A stretch of DNA of 64,000 bases, taken from positions 18,815-82,814 of the forward strand of contig CALVPX010000003.1 in the NCBI GenBank assembly GCA_944354265.1, written 5' to 3'. Below are positions 31,392 through 39,906 of this stretch, one piece after another. The translations under genes were made by a program, and so were the position numbers. Each line of letters opens with the position of its first letter. Position 1 is the first letter of the stretch. The notes under the pieces are model-generated. The model was not told where the DNA came from. It ran no database searches and saw only the letters and a program-made list of their open reading frames with translations. Origin of the DNA: an uncultured Clostridia bacterium. GTDB lineage: Bacteria; Bacillota; Clostridia; Christensenellales; Borkfalkiaceae.

Positions 31392-33473
31392 TTATTTCAC
31401 GCTGTACAAAAGATCGAAGTATGTGGGATAAGGCCAATACTCGGAGGAGGTTATCTTTTCCATGCCGTCGATTACGCGCCTCATCTCCTCCATTATGGGG
31501 ATGACTTTGTGCGCCATGGCCTGCGAAGCGGGAATGACCTCGTCCACGACTATTCCGTCGAGGCAATCCTCAAGCTTGACGATGAGCGAGGAAAGCTTGT
31601 CGTTGGATTCGGAGAGCTTCATTATGAGGTCCCTTTCGGTGTTGCAGGGAATGGAATCGTTGACCGCCTGCTTTGCGGCGACATTCGTGCAGAGGTCTGC
31701 CACATAGTCGGAGACGGCGGGGATTATGTCCTGCTTGACCATTTCAAGGAGGGTAAGAGCCTCGATATTGATTATCTTTGTGTAATTTTCAAGCTGAATA
31801 TTGGCGCGGGCTACGGCTTCGGCCTTGGTGTAGACGCCCTGCTTTACAAACACCTGAATGTTCTTGTCCTCGAAGCAGACGGGAGCGGCGTCGGCAGTCG
31901 TCTTGTTGTTGAGAAGGCCGCGTTTCATTGCCTCGGGCTCCCATTCGGGGCCGTAGCCGTCGAGGTTGAAGATTATGCGGTAGTGGGCCTTGAGCTCGCG
32001 CTCGATTATGGCGTTTGCAGCGGCCTCTATGTCCTCCTCGCCCTCGAGTTCGTCGGCGAACTGTTCAAACGCGTCGGCGACTATTGTATTGAGCACGATG
32101 TTGGGGTCGGAGACGTTGGCCTGCGAACCGAGCATGCGGAACTCGAACTTGTTGCCCGTGAAGGCGAAGGGCGACGTTCTGTTTCTGTCGGTGGCGTCCT
32201 TGGGGAAGATGGGCGATTCGGGCACGCCTATGGAGCCTTCAAGCGCCTTGACGGGCACATAGTCCTCGCCCTTTACTATTGAATCGACGAGGGCGCCGAG
32301 TTGGTCGCCGAGGTAGATTGAAATGATTGCGGGGGGAGCTTCGTTGGCGCCGAGGCGGTGGTCGTTGCCCGCCGAGGCGACGGAGGCCCTCAGGATGCCC
32401 TGATAGTCGTCCACGGCCTTGATGACGGCGGCGAGAACGAGCTTGAACAGGGTGTTGTGCTCGGGAGAGGTGCCGGGGTCGAGAAGGTTGAAGCCGGCAT
32501 CGGTGGACATGGACCAATTGTTGTGCTTGCCCGAACCGTTTATGCCCTCGAAGGGCTTTTCGTGAAGGAGGCATACGAGGCCGTGCTTTTTGGCGACCTT
32601 GCGCATTATCTCCATAGTAAGCATATTGGAGTCGACGGCAACGTTGGTTGTGGAGAACACGGGCGCCATCTCGTGCTGTGCGGGAGCGACCTCGTTGTGT
32701 TTGGTCTTGGTGGGAATGCCGTACGACCACAGCTCCTTGTCGAGGTCGGCCATGAATTCGGCAATCTTGGGTTTGAGCACGCCGAAGTAGTGGTCCTCAA
32801 GCTCCTGACCGCGGCTGACGGGGGCGCCGAAGAGCGTTCTGCCGCACAGCTGCAAATCCTTCCTCCTCTCGTACATCTCCTCGGTGATGAGGAAATATTC
32901 CTGCTCGGGGCCGACGGTTGTGGACACCTTTTTGCAGGTGATGCCGAAGAGTGAAAGAATGCGCTTTGCCTGCTTGTCGATGGCGTTCATCGAGCGGAGC
33001 AGGGGCGATTTTTTATCGAGCGTTTCACCCGTGTAAGATACGAATACCGTGGGGATATACAGCGTTCCTTCCTTTACGAACGCGGGGGACGTGGGGTCCC
33101 ATGCGGTGTAGCCGCGGGCCATAAACGTTGCCCTTGACCCGCCCGAAGGGAAGGAGGATGCGTCGGGCTCGCCGACGATAAGGCTCTTGCCGGTCAGGCG
33201 CATTATTACCTTGTCGCCCTCGGGCTCGATGAAGCTGTCGTGCTTTTCGGCGGTGAGGCCGGTGAGGGGCTGAAACCAATGCGTGTAGTGGGTTGCGCCC
33301 TTGGACACCGCCCAATCCTTCATGGCTGCGGCGACGCTGCCGGCGATGGATACGTCGAGCTGCTTGCCCGATTCGATTGTCGCCCTTAAAGCTTTATAAA
33401 CTTCCTTGGGCAAAGTCTCTTTCTGAACGGCGTCGTTGAATACGTTCTCGCCGAACATTTGGGGTACGTTCAT
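31392..33473 (-). CDS. glnN: Glutamine synthetase type III
   Basis: ATP-dependent glutamine formation from glutamate and ammonia by the large GS-III form (693 aa; GS-I is about 450). Diagnostic blocks are VGPEQEYFLI (metal site), KTKHNEVAPAQHEMAPVF, HEKPFEGINGSGKHNNWSMS (ammonia/glutamate loop), SAGNDHRLGANEAPPAIIS and RNRTSPFAFTGNKFEFRMLGS. The C-terminal helical region is typical of GS-III. GGAG lies before ATG 33471-33473. It has its own TTGACT-17-TATAAT promoter with ~113-nt leader and is followed by the structured 3' element before amt-PII. Confidence 0.97.
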   Translation of the reverse strand: MNVPQMFGENVFNDAVQKETLPKEVYKALRATIESGKQLDVSIAGSVAAAMKDWAVSKGATHYTHWFQPLTGLTAEKHDSFIEPEGDKVIMRLTGKSLIVGEPDASSFPSGGSRATFMARGYTAWDPTSPAFVKEGTLYIPTVFVSYTGETLDKKSPLLRSMNAIDKQAKRILSLFGITCKKVSTTVGPEQEYFLITEEMYERRKDLQLCGRTLFGAPVSRGQELEDHYFGVLKPKIAEFMADLDKELWSYGIPTKTKHNEVAPAQHEMAPVFSTTNVAVDSNMLTMEIMRKVAKKHGLVCLLHEKPFEGINGSGKHNNWSMSTDAGFNLLDPGTSPEHNTLFKLVLAAVIKAVDDYQGILRASVASAGNDHRLGANEAPPAIISIYLGDQLGALVDSIVKGEDYVPVKALEGSIGVPESPIFPKDATDRNRTSPFAFTGNKFEFRMLGSQANVSDPNIVLNTIVADAFEQFADELEGEEDIEAAANAIIERELKAHYRIIFNLDGYGPEWEPEAMKRGLLNNKTTADAAPVCFEDKNIQVFVKQGVYTKAEAVARANIQLENYTKIINIEALTLLEMVKQDIIPAVSDYVADLCTNVAAKQAVNDSIPCNTERDLIMKLSESNDKLSSLIVKLEDCLDGIVVDEVIPASQAMAHKVIPIMEEMRRVIDGMEKITSSEYWPYPTYFDLLYSVK

Positions 33474-33586
33474 CTCTTTAAACTCCTCATAAATTTATTT
33501 TCAAGTGGCTCTCTCACAGTCACTCAATTTCAGTTTTAATATTCTCTCCGCAGGCCTGCGGCTGCCGCCGCGCGCTGCGAATTTAC
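33474..33586 (-). promoter_or_regulatory. glnN leader
   Basis: About 113 nt containing the perfect palindrome CCGCAGGCCTGCGG and a GCGGCGGCAGCCGC stem, then an A-rich stretch to the GAGGAG ribosome-binding site. No known RNA regulator recognised. Confidence 0.4.
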
Positions 33587-33593
33587 GAATAAA

Positions 33594-33622
33594 ATTATAA
33601 AGTAAATATTTTCATAAGTCAA
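33594..33622 (-). promoter_or_regulatory. Sigma-A promoter of glnN
   Basis: Minus-strand TTGACT (33617-33622), 17-bp spacer, TATAAT (33594-33599), identical in hexamers to the glutamate synthase operon promoter. Confidence 0.8.
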
Positions 33623-33744
33623 ATGATAAAACGCCGCTCGTTTTTCACAACTTTTTATACAAAATATAACCTCAACTTATATATTTTGGCAATTGCGGTT
33701 GAACCGCCTATACCATTTATAATAGTGCAAACTTGCGTATATTC

Positions 33745-33778
33745 TGCGGGCGCGCGGCGATTGCGCCGCGCGCCCGCA
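33745..33778. repeat. Direct repeat flanking the Fic gene, proximal copy, within a GC-rich hairpin
   Basis: A 15-bp stem TGCGGGCGCGCGGCG / complement with loop ATTG. Positions 33754-33778 (25 bp) are identical to 34908-34932 on the other side of the Fic gene. AAAATTTTT follows on the plus strand. Confidence 0.75.
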
Positions 33779-33784
33779 AAATTT

Positions 33785-34771
33785 TTAAATTTTAAAGTAT
33801 CGCTGATTGCGGCTCGTCGGAGCATCGGGGTCGGTCATGGCGATAAGTCCCGCCTCAAGCGCCGGTTGCAGGTAATTCTTGCGGAATGCCGCGCGTGACT
33901 TTAAGCCAAGTTTTTCCATGAGTTCCACCGCCGACAGGGGATAAGTTTGAATGACGGACATTAAAGCCTTTATCTGATTGCTGATATGACTTTGGTGATT
34001 GCGCGTATCCTGTGCGAGTTCGGCAACCGCTCTCTTAATGACGCCGAGCATGAACAGGATAAAGCAGTTTGATTTTCCCTCAGCCGTGGAGAGCCCGATT
34101 GCGTGATAATACTCCTCCTGATTGTCCTTGATAATGCTCTCAATGGGAATCCATTCAAATACAGGCTTCCAATTTGCAAGCAGTGCCGTCTGCCAAAGTC
34201 TGCCCGTCCGGCCATTGCCGTCTGCAAAGGGGTGAATAAACTCTAATTCGTAGTGGAATATACTTGAACGAATGAGCATTTGCGTTCTGCTCGTCTTAAG
34301 CCACTCAAATAGCTGCTCCATCAACCCATTCACCATGCCGTGCGGTGGTGCAACATGAATTACTTTTCCCTGTCCGTCGATGACGCCGACAGAACTTGTG
34401 CGGAATTGGCCTGCCCGCTCCACCATTCCGCTCATCATGACGCCGTGCGCCCTTTTAAGATCTTCCAAAGAGAACGCATTTAATTGCGGCAGCAACTTAT
34501 AGGCGGCAAAGGCATTTTTTACGGCAAGGATATCGTCCTGCGGACCCAAGACGCGCTTCCCTTCGATGACGTCGGTGACCTGCTCCAAAGAAAGTGTGTT
34601 GTTTTCAATTGCTAGCGACGACTGAATGGATTTGATGCGGTTGACCCTGCGAAGACGGGGCAGCCTCTCAAGCTCGTTGACATCGCTCAATTTGCCCAAA
34701 GCTTCAGATATTTCTGCAGTCAGCTCAAGCATTTCCTCTGTAATGTCATAGGGGGGAACATATTTATCCAT
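33785..34771 (-). CDS. Fic-domain AMP-transferase-like protein with C-terminal winged helix
   Basis: 328 aa. The Fic core motif is HPFADGNGRTGR (near residue 194), complete with catalytic His and anion-binding loop, preceded by the flap/FHYELEFIHP segment. An N-terminal inhibitory helix SLAIENNTLSLEQV carries the (S/T)xxxE(G/N) motif, so this is a class II self-inhibited Fic. The C-terminal ~80 residues look like a winged helix (TYPLSAVELMEKLGLKSRAA). Start ATG 34769-34771 has GAGGTGG upstream. Usual roles are AMPylation of proteins or toxin-like activity; the target is unknown. Base composition looks less G+C-rich than neighbours, and 25-bp direct repeats flank it, suggesting acquisition. 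Confidence 0.9.
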   Translation of the reverse strand: MDKYVPPYDITEEMLELTAEISEALGKLSDVNELERLPRLRRVNRIKSIQSSLAIENNTLSLEQVTDVIEGKRVLGPQDDILAVKNAFAAYKLLPQLNAFSLEDLKRAHGVMMSGMVERAGQFRTSSVGVIDGQGKVIHVAPPHGMVNGLMEQLFEWLKTSRTQMLIRSSIFHYELEFIHPFADGNGRTGRLWQTALLANWKPVFEWIPIESIIKDNQEEYYHAIGLSTAEGKSNCFILFMLGVIKRAVAELAQDTRNHQSHISNQIKALMSVIQTYPLSAVELMEKLGLKSRAAFRKNYLQPALEAGLIAMTDPDAPTSRNQRYFKI

Positions 34772-34799
34772 TATCCACCTCAAAGCCTTAGTTGCCACC

Positions 34800-34828
34800 A
34801 TTGTAACACAGTTTTTTATCGGCGTCAA
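34800..34828 (-). promoter_or_regulatory. Sigma-A promoter of the Fic gene
   Basis: Minus-strand TTGACG (34823-34828), 17-bp spacer, TACAAT (34800-34805), about 29 nt before the start codon. Confidence 0.75.
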
Positions 34829-34864
34829 TTCTTATATGTTTTCTTATATGTTTTCTTATATGTT
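34829..34864 (-). repeat. Three perfect 12-bp tandem iterons at the Fic promoter
   Basis: AACATATAAGAA (minus strand) repeated exactly three times, ending at the first base of the -35 hexamer. Probably a regulator-binding array or AT-rich UP element. Confidence 0.75.
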
Positions 34865-34907
34865 CTTGACATTAAACTTGGCACGGCACAACGCATTACA
34901 GGGGCAA

Positions 34908-34932
34908 GCGGCGATTGCGCCGCGCGCCCGCA
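34908..34932. repeat. Direct repeat flanking the Fic gene, distal copy
   Basis: 25 bp identical to 33754-33778, 20 bp from the end of dinB; the left arm of the hairpin is degraded here. Confidence 0.75.
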
Positions 34933-34951
34933 GAATAATATTAAAAAAATT

Positions 34952-36259
34952 TTAATCGTCGTCCCCGTCGCCGCGGTCGTCGAAGCGGGCGGGCTTTATG
35001 AGGTGGGAATTTTTTATGTCGTTGTGCATGCCGTCGGGGTCGTGGATCAAGAGGCCGCGCTGTATTGAGGCATAGCCGTGCTTTTTGCGGATGTCGTCCA
35101 CAGTGCGCTCCACCTTCTCCCTCTTGGCGTAGTTACCCACAGTTTCGTCGAGGGTCATCTGCGAATTTTCGCCGTCGAAGCCGGAGACGGTCACTCCGAG
35201 CGAGCGCACGGCAAAGGGCTGCTTTACGTTGGCTTTGAACAGCTCGAAGGCGGTCTTGGCGATTTCGCCGCACAGGGCGGTGTGGCGCACCTTTTTCTGC
35301 ACCGTGAAGGAGGACAGATCGCCGTAGCGCACCCACAGGTGGACGGTGTCGGCAAGTCCCCTGCCCGACTCCCTCAGGCGGGCGGCGACGCTCTCCGAAA
35401 GGACATATATGTTGCGCTCCACCTGCTCGTAGTAGATTAAATCGTAGGCAAAGGTCTGCGAATTGCCTATCGATTTCAACTCCCTCTCCGCGTCCATGTG
35501 GGCGACGGGGCTGTCGTCCTCGCCGCGGGCGTAGGTTAAAAGGGTGGCGCCGAACTTGCCGAAGGTTGAAATTATCCTTTGGTCGTCGGCGGCGGCGAGC
35601 GAACCTATGGTGGTGTAGCCCATGGCGCGCAGTTTTTTTGAGGTGGCGCCGCCCACCATTAAGAGGTCCTCGACGGGCAGGCCGTAAATGACGTTTTTGT
35701 AGTTGCGGGCGGATATTACCGAAGTGCCGTCCGGCTTCTTCAGATCAGAGCCAAGTTTTGCAAAAATTTTATTGAAGGAGACGCCCACGGAGACGGTCAA
35801 TCCCAACTCTTCCTTTACGGCGAAGCGGATGGTGTCGCCCAAAAAGCGCAGGTAGTCGTCGGTGAGATACCCGTCCTCCTCCCTTACCCCGTCATACTTG
35901 GGGAAGACGGCGAGGAACTTGGTTATATCAAGCCAACACTCGTCTATGCCGTAGCCCTCTATGAGGTCGGTATAGCGGGCATAGATTGCCTTTACCTTGC
36001 GCGAAAACTTCATGTATTGGTCAAAGTGGGGCGGGACTATGGTTATGCCCGGACACTTGCGCTTTGCCTGCCATATGGTATCGCCCGTCTTTACACCCCT
36101 TTTTTTGGCCTCCTCGCTCTTGGCGAGCACTATGCCGTGCCTCTCCTCCTTGCTGCCGCAGACAGCCAAAGGCACGCCGTTGAGCTCAGGGTTTAAGCGG
36201 CGTTCCACGGAGGCGTAGAAGTTATTGAGGTCACTGTGAAGAACAATTCTGTCGTTCAA
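34952..36259 (-). CDS. dinB: DNA polymerase IV (Y-family)
   Basis: Translesion polymerase, 435 aa. It contains LHSDLNNFYASVE (first catalytic Asp and steric gate region), the catalytic GYGIDECWLDIT, the palm VGVSFNKIFAKLGSDLKKPDG, a helix-hairpin-helix region KKLRAMGYTTIGSLA, and the little-finger domain to about residue 360. The C-terminal tail is acidic (DDRGDGDDD). No clear beta-clamp QxxLF motif was seen at the very end. The start is TTG 36257-36259 with only a distant GGAG. Confidence 0.93.
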   Translation of the reverse strand: MNDRIVLHSDLNNFYASVERRLNPELNGVPLAVCGSKEERHGIVLAKSEEAKKRGVKTGDTIWQAKRKCPGITIVPPHFDQYMKFSRKVKAIYARYTDLIEGYGIDECWLDITKFLAVFPKYDGVREEDGYLTDDYLRFLGDTIRFAVKEELGLTVSVGVSFNKIFAKLGSDLKKPDGTSVISARNYKNVIYGLPVEDLLMVGGATSKKLRAMGYTTIGSLAAADDQRIISTFGKFGATLLTYARGEDDSPVAHMDAERELKSIGNSQTFAYDLIYYEQVERNIYVLSESVAARLRESGRGLADTVHLWVRYGDLSSFTVQKKVRHTALCGEIAKTAFELFKANVKQPFAVRSLGVTVSGFDGENSQMTLDETVGNYAKREKVERTVDDIRKKHGYASIQRGLLIHDPDGMHNDIKNSHLIKPARFDDRGDGDDD

Positions 36260-36349
36260 GTCGTACTCGCTTTGCTCCGTGCAACTTGCAGCGAGTTGCT
36301 GTTGTCGCGGAAGCAGATTATGTATATATAGGGGCAGTACTCAAACACC

Positions 36350-36457
36350 GTCATCTTGAGCGAAGCCGTAAGGCGAAGTCGAAAGATCTAGTTTGGTGTA
36401 TACCGAGCAAGATACATTCGACTACGCAGAGTTTCACTCTGCTCCGCTCAGTATGAC
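36350..36457. repeat. GTCATCTTGAG / CTCAGTATGAC repeat
   Basis: GTCATCTTGAGCGAAGCCG ... GTCGAAAGATCTAG ... ATACATTCGACTACGCAGAG ... CTCAGTATGAC, very close to the copy at 28902. Confidence 0.8.
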
Positions 36458-36485
36458 ACAGATGCTCACGCACAACAGCGCGCAC

Positions 36486-37709
36486 TTACTCCGCTGTGAG
36501 TTGCGCTATCAGTTTGTCCAAAACTTCGAAGTAGTTTTTGAAGGTCTTGGCGCAGACTTCGGCGTTCTTTATGGTGACGCCGCCGCACCTTAACCCCGTT
36601 ACGGCAAACGCCATGGCCACCCTATGGTCGCCGTAACTTTCAAGCGGGCAGCCGACGGGCTTTGAGGGGTAAATTGTAAGGCCGTCGTCGTGCTCCTCCA
36701 CCCTTACGCCGAGGGCGGTGAGGTTGAACACCATGGCCTTTATGCGGTCGCACTCCTGCCCGCGTATGTGCGCCACGCCCCTGATTGTGGTTGGTTGAGA
36801 AAGATAGGGCGCTATTGCCGCAAGCGTCAAAGCCTGATCGGAGAAGGACGACATGTCCACCTCTCCGCCGTCGAAATCTTTTAAAAGCTCAATAAACTTA
36901 TAGTCGCCCTGCATGGTGTGGGGCATGACGCCGAGCACGGAGATTTTTGTGTTCAAAATCTTGTTCATGGCGTAGAAATAGCATGCGGCGGACATGTCGG
37001 GCTCGATGTCGTAGCGCTTGGCTTCGTACCCGCCGAACACGGTATATTTATTGCCCTTCTGCGTTACGTTTACGCCGAACGACCACATCATATCGCACGT
37101 CATCTTGACATAGTCCATGCCGTGGCTGCCCTCCACCGTGATCTCCACGGGGGTGCGGGCGCAGACGGCGCAGATTAACAGGGCGGATAAAAACTGACTG
37201 CTCTGATCGACGTTGACAGTCACCTTTGTCAGGGGATTGGCCGCACCCTTTACGACGAAGGGGAAGCAATTTTCCTCGCCCATAAATGTGAAAGAGGCGC
37301 CTATATCCCTCAACGAATTTATAAGGGGACCCATGGGGCGGCGCTTCATCTGACTTGACGAGTCAAAGACGTGCTCGCCCTCGGAAAAGGCGGCGAGCGC
37401 CGTCAAAAAGCGCGCCGCAGTACCCGCCGAGCCGACATAGACGGCGCCGTCCTTTACGGGCAGAACGCCGCCGCAGCCTTCGACCGTGACGGTCGTGCCC
37501 TCGACCGAAATATTTATGCCGAGCGAACGCAACCCTGCGATAAATTCTGCACAGTCGCCCGTAACCGCCGCGCCGTAGAGCGTGGAGCGGCCGTTTGCAA
37601 GGGCGGCGATGAGTAGCGCCCTTGCCGTAATGGATTTTGACCCGGGGACGGCCACCGCCGCCCTGTCGTTTTTGATTTTTCCGTAAATGTTTTGTACTTG
37701 ATAATCCAT
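36486..37709 (-). CDS. aroA: 3-phosphoshikimate 1-carboxyvinyltransferase (EPSP synthase)
   Basis: Adds the enolpyruvyl group of PEP to shikimate 3-phosphate in the route to chorismate. The 407-aa two-domain protein shows PGSKSITARALLIAAL (usual PGSKSxxxR), VGSAGTAARFLTAL (PEP loop, with Ser where most have Asn: G-N-A/S-G-T), SSQMKRRPMGPL, DMSAACYF, RGQECDRIKAM and YGDHRVAMAFAV. All substrate-contact arginines appear present. It stands alone between hairpin arrays rather than with other aro genes; chorismate would feed the trp operon at the end of the window. Confidence 0.95.
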   Translation of the reverse strand: MDYQVQNIYGKIKNDRAAVAVPGSKSITARALLIAALANGRSTLYGAAVTGDCAEFIAGLRSLGINISVEGTTVTVEGCGGVLPVKDGAVYVGSAGTAARFLTALAAFSEGEHVFDSSSQMKRRPMGPLINSLRDIGASFTFMGEENCFPFVVKGAANPLTKVTVNVDQSSQFLSALLICAVCARTPVEITVEGSHGMDYVKMTCDMMWSFGVNVTQKGNKYTVFGGYEAKRYDIEPDMSAACYFYAMNKILNTKISVLGVMPHTMQGDYKFIELLKDFDGGEVDMSSFSDQALTLAAIAPYLSQPTTIRGVAHIRGQECDRIKAMVFNLTALGVRVEEHDDGLTIYPSKPVGCPLESYGDHRVAMAFAVTGLRCGGVTIKNAEVCAKTFKNYFEVLDKLIAQLTAE

Positions 37710-37749
37710 GGTAAAATTTTATGGGGTTAGTATTTAGGGGGTAGGGAAG

Positions 37750-37975
37750 GTGAAATACACAGCTTGCGCAGTGTGTGAAGTAGTGCTGCGCACTGTGAAG
37801 TAAAAACTGCGTTTTTGTGAAGTTTGCCTTTTTTGAAAAAAGGCAAGTTGTGGTAAAAATTATTTATACCGCCACTTGCACCGATGATGCAAACTTCACT
37901 GCGCATTTATTGCGCTGCTTCACTCATTGCCACAGGCAATGTACTTCACTTTGCGGTTATGCCGCAAAACTTCAC
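37750..37975 (+). repeat. Composite hairpin-array element, full copy with GTGAAGT spacers
   Basis: Left stems ACAC/GTGT, AGTGC/GCACT, AAAAA/TTTTT, TTGCCTTTTTT/AAAAAAGGCAA; core GTTGTGGTAAAAATTATTT ... ACCGCCAC; right stems TTGCA/TGCAA, TGCGC/GCGCTG, ATTGCC/GGCAAT, TTTGCGG/CCGCAAA. Spacers are GTGAAGT on the left and ACTTCAC on the right, a matched change on both arms. Confidence 0.88.
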
Positions 37976-37986
37976 TAACTCCTCCC

Positions 37987-39180
37987 CTACTTTCTTCTTC
38001 TGAGTATGTCGCCTTCGTGCAGAACGTAGGGGCAGTTGATTGCGTAGTGCTCCTGCACGCGCTTGCAGTCGTCCACGGGAGTGCCGTCAGGGAGGAGTGC
38101 GCTTTCAACCTTAAAGCTCTTGCCGAAGTTGCCCGAAGGGGACAGCACCTCCAAAGTGTCGCCCACCTTAAAGCGGCCGCGCATTTCAACCACGGCAGTG
38201 CCCTCGCCGCCTGAAAGGACGTTTGCAATATAGTCGCAGTCGCCCTTGGTCTGACTGTCGGTATAGTTGACCGTTTTGTCGTTTGAACCCAACATATATG
38301 CCGTTGTATAGTCGCGGTGGGCGGCGGTCAACAGCTCGCGCTCGACGACATTGTTGAACCCGCCGTCTATGCAGCGGCGGTAGGCGTTGATGACGGTGGC
38401 GAGGTAATATTCGCTCTTCATTCTGCCCTCAATCTTGAAGGAGCACACGCCCGCTTGAGCCAATTCCTTTAAGTGGGCGGACATGTTCAAGTCCTTTGAA
38501 TTGAAGATATATGTGCCCCTTTCGTCCTCCTCCACGTTCATCCATCCGCTCTCTGCGCCCGCCTCGTTCTTGCGAACCTGCCAATTCCAACGGCAGGCCT
38601 GAACGCACTCGCCGCGGTTGGACTCCCTGCCGGCGAGGTAGTTTGAAAGTAGGCACCTGCCCGAATAGGAGATGCACATTGCGCCGTGGACGAAGGCTTC
38701 GAGCTCTATTTGGGGCACGAAGGCGTGAATTTGGGCAATTTCTTCAAGCGACAGTTCGCGCGCGAGTATGACCCTGCCCGCGCCCTGCTCCTGCCAGAAC
38801 TTTACTGCGTACTTATTTGTTACGTTTGCCTGCGTGGAGATGTGCACGGTTAGATTTGGCGCCGCCTTTTTGCAGGCGTACACCACGCCGGGGTCGGAGA
38901 TGATTGCCGCGTCCGCACCCGCCCCATACAGAAAGGCAAAGTAATCCTCAAGCGCGGAAAGGTCGGCATTTTTTGCAAAGATATTGACGGTGACATATAT
39001 CTTTTTGCCGAGGGAGTGGGCGTAGCTGATTGCGCTTTTAAGCTGTTCGCCGTCGAAATTGTCGGCAAAGGAGCGCAGCGAAAAGGCCTTGCCCCCCACA
39101 TATGCCGCGTCCGCGCCGAAGTAGAGCGCGGTATTGAGTTTTGCACGGTTGCCCGCAGGGGCTAAAAGTTCAACTTTCAT
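37987..39180 (-). CDS. trhP: U32-family tRNA/rRNA hydroxylation protein (TrhP-like)
   Basis: 397-aa member of the 'peptidase U32' family, now known to be iron-sulfur prephenate-dependent RNA hydroxylation proteins rather than peptidases. It starts MKVELLAPAGNRAKLNTALYFGADAAYVGG and bears the U32 signature ELEAFVHGAMCISYSGRCLL with further cysteines in NRGECVQACRW, the probable Fe-S ligands. The next gene upstream encodes a TrmR-type methyltransferase, the same pairing as yrrM-yrrN/O in B. subtilis, where TrhP makes 5-hydroxyuridine at tRNA position 34 and TrmR methylates it. Assignment to TrhP rather than RlhA rests on that neighbour. Confidence 0.85.
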   Translation of the reverse strand: MKVELLAPAGNRAKLNTALYFGADAAYVGGKAFSLRSFADNFDGEQLKSAISYAHSLGKKIYVTVNIFAKNADLSALEDYFAFLYGAGADAAIISDPGVVYACKKAAPNLTVHISTQANVTNKYAVKFWQEQGAGRVILARELSLEEIAQIHAFVPQIELEAFVHGAMCISYSGRCLLSNYLAGRESNRGECVQACRWNWQVRKNEAGAESGWMNVEEDERGTYIFNSKDLNMSAHLKELAQAGVCSFKIEGRMKSEYYLATVINAYRRCIDGGFNNVVERELLTAAHRDYTTAYMLGSNDKTVNYTDSQTKGDCDYIANVLSGGEGTAVVEMRGRFKVGDTLEVLSPSGNFGKSFKVESALLPDGTPVDDCKRVQEHYAINCPYVLHEGDILRRRK

Positions 39181-39243
39181 TTGTCAAAATTTCAAAAAAT
39201 CTCAATAGAACAGATAAAAAATGAAATAGTCGTAATGAATATT

Positions 39244-39906
39244 TTATTTTTTTACTGAAAGGCAAATGCCGTCGCCAATATCAGCAATATAGCTCAATAA
39301 TTCATCGTCGCTTAAAACGGCGTCAAGATATTCGCGGACGTGGGTGACGAGCATTTTGCGCTTTTTGGGGACTTCCTCCTCGCCGTTGACCCAACCGTAT
39401 AAAAGGACGTCGTCGGCGAGCAGCAGCCCGCCCTTTGCAAGCAGCGCCTTTAAGCGGGGCAGCCACTTTACATACTGCACCTTGGGGCCGTCCAAAAATA
39501 TAAAGTCAAATGTGCTCTCAAGGCGGGGCAGTATGTCTGCAGCGTCGCCCGTAAGGAGCGTGACCCTGTCCGAGAGCCCCGCCGCCTCAAAATTGCGCCC
39601 CGCCTCCGCGGCGAAGCTTTCATTCTTTTCTATAGTGGTAAGCTTGGCCTGCGGACAGGTCTGCAGAAGGGCTATGCCCGAGGCGCCTACTGCGGTGCCG
39701 ATTTCTAAAATATTCTTTGCGCCCGTTGCCGCCGCCTGAACGCACAAAAACTGCAGCGTCTCCTCCGACGACACGGGAATGGAGCGGGCAAACGCCTGCG
39801 CGCGTATTTCCGCCACGAGCGGGCTGACTTTGAGCCTGTTTATGTTGCCCGTGCGGGAGGGGCGCTCCGGCACGGAGGTATTGTTGTGGGGATAGGAGAA
39901 GTCCAT
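39244..39906 (-). CDS. trmR: SAM-dependent O-methyltransferase (TrmR-like)
   Basis: 220-aa class I methyltransferase of the O-MT (COMT/YrrM) type. SAM-binding motif I is ILEIGTAVGASGIALL (about 66-81), motif II TTIEKNESFAAEA, and the metal-site region FDFIFLDGPKVQYVKWLP with LLLADDVLLYGWV. With TrhP downstream (63 nt) it probably converts ho5U34 to mo5U34 in tRNAs decoding four-fold boxes. The start codon overlaps the RNase J stop (TAATG), so it is coupled to the RNA-processing gene upstream. Confidence 0.85.
   Translation of the reverse strand: MDFSYPHNNTSVPERPSRTGNINRLKVSPLVAEIRAQAFARSIPVSSEETLQFLCVQAAATGAKNILEIGTAVGASGIALLQTCPQAKLTTIEKNESFAAEAGRNFEAAGLSDRVTLLTGDAADILPRLESTFDFIFLDGPKVQYVKWLPRLKALLAKGGLLLADDVLLYGWVNGEEEVPKKRKMLVTHVREYLDAVLSDDELLSYIADIGDGICLSVKK

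Noticed and set aside
36486-37709. EPSP synthase inactivated by the changed PEP-loop (G-S-A-G-T)
   Set aside because: All other substrate-binding motifs and the full length are intact, so a substitution at that position is more likely tolerated variation.
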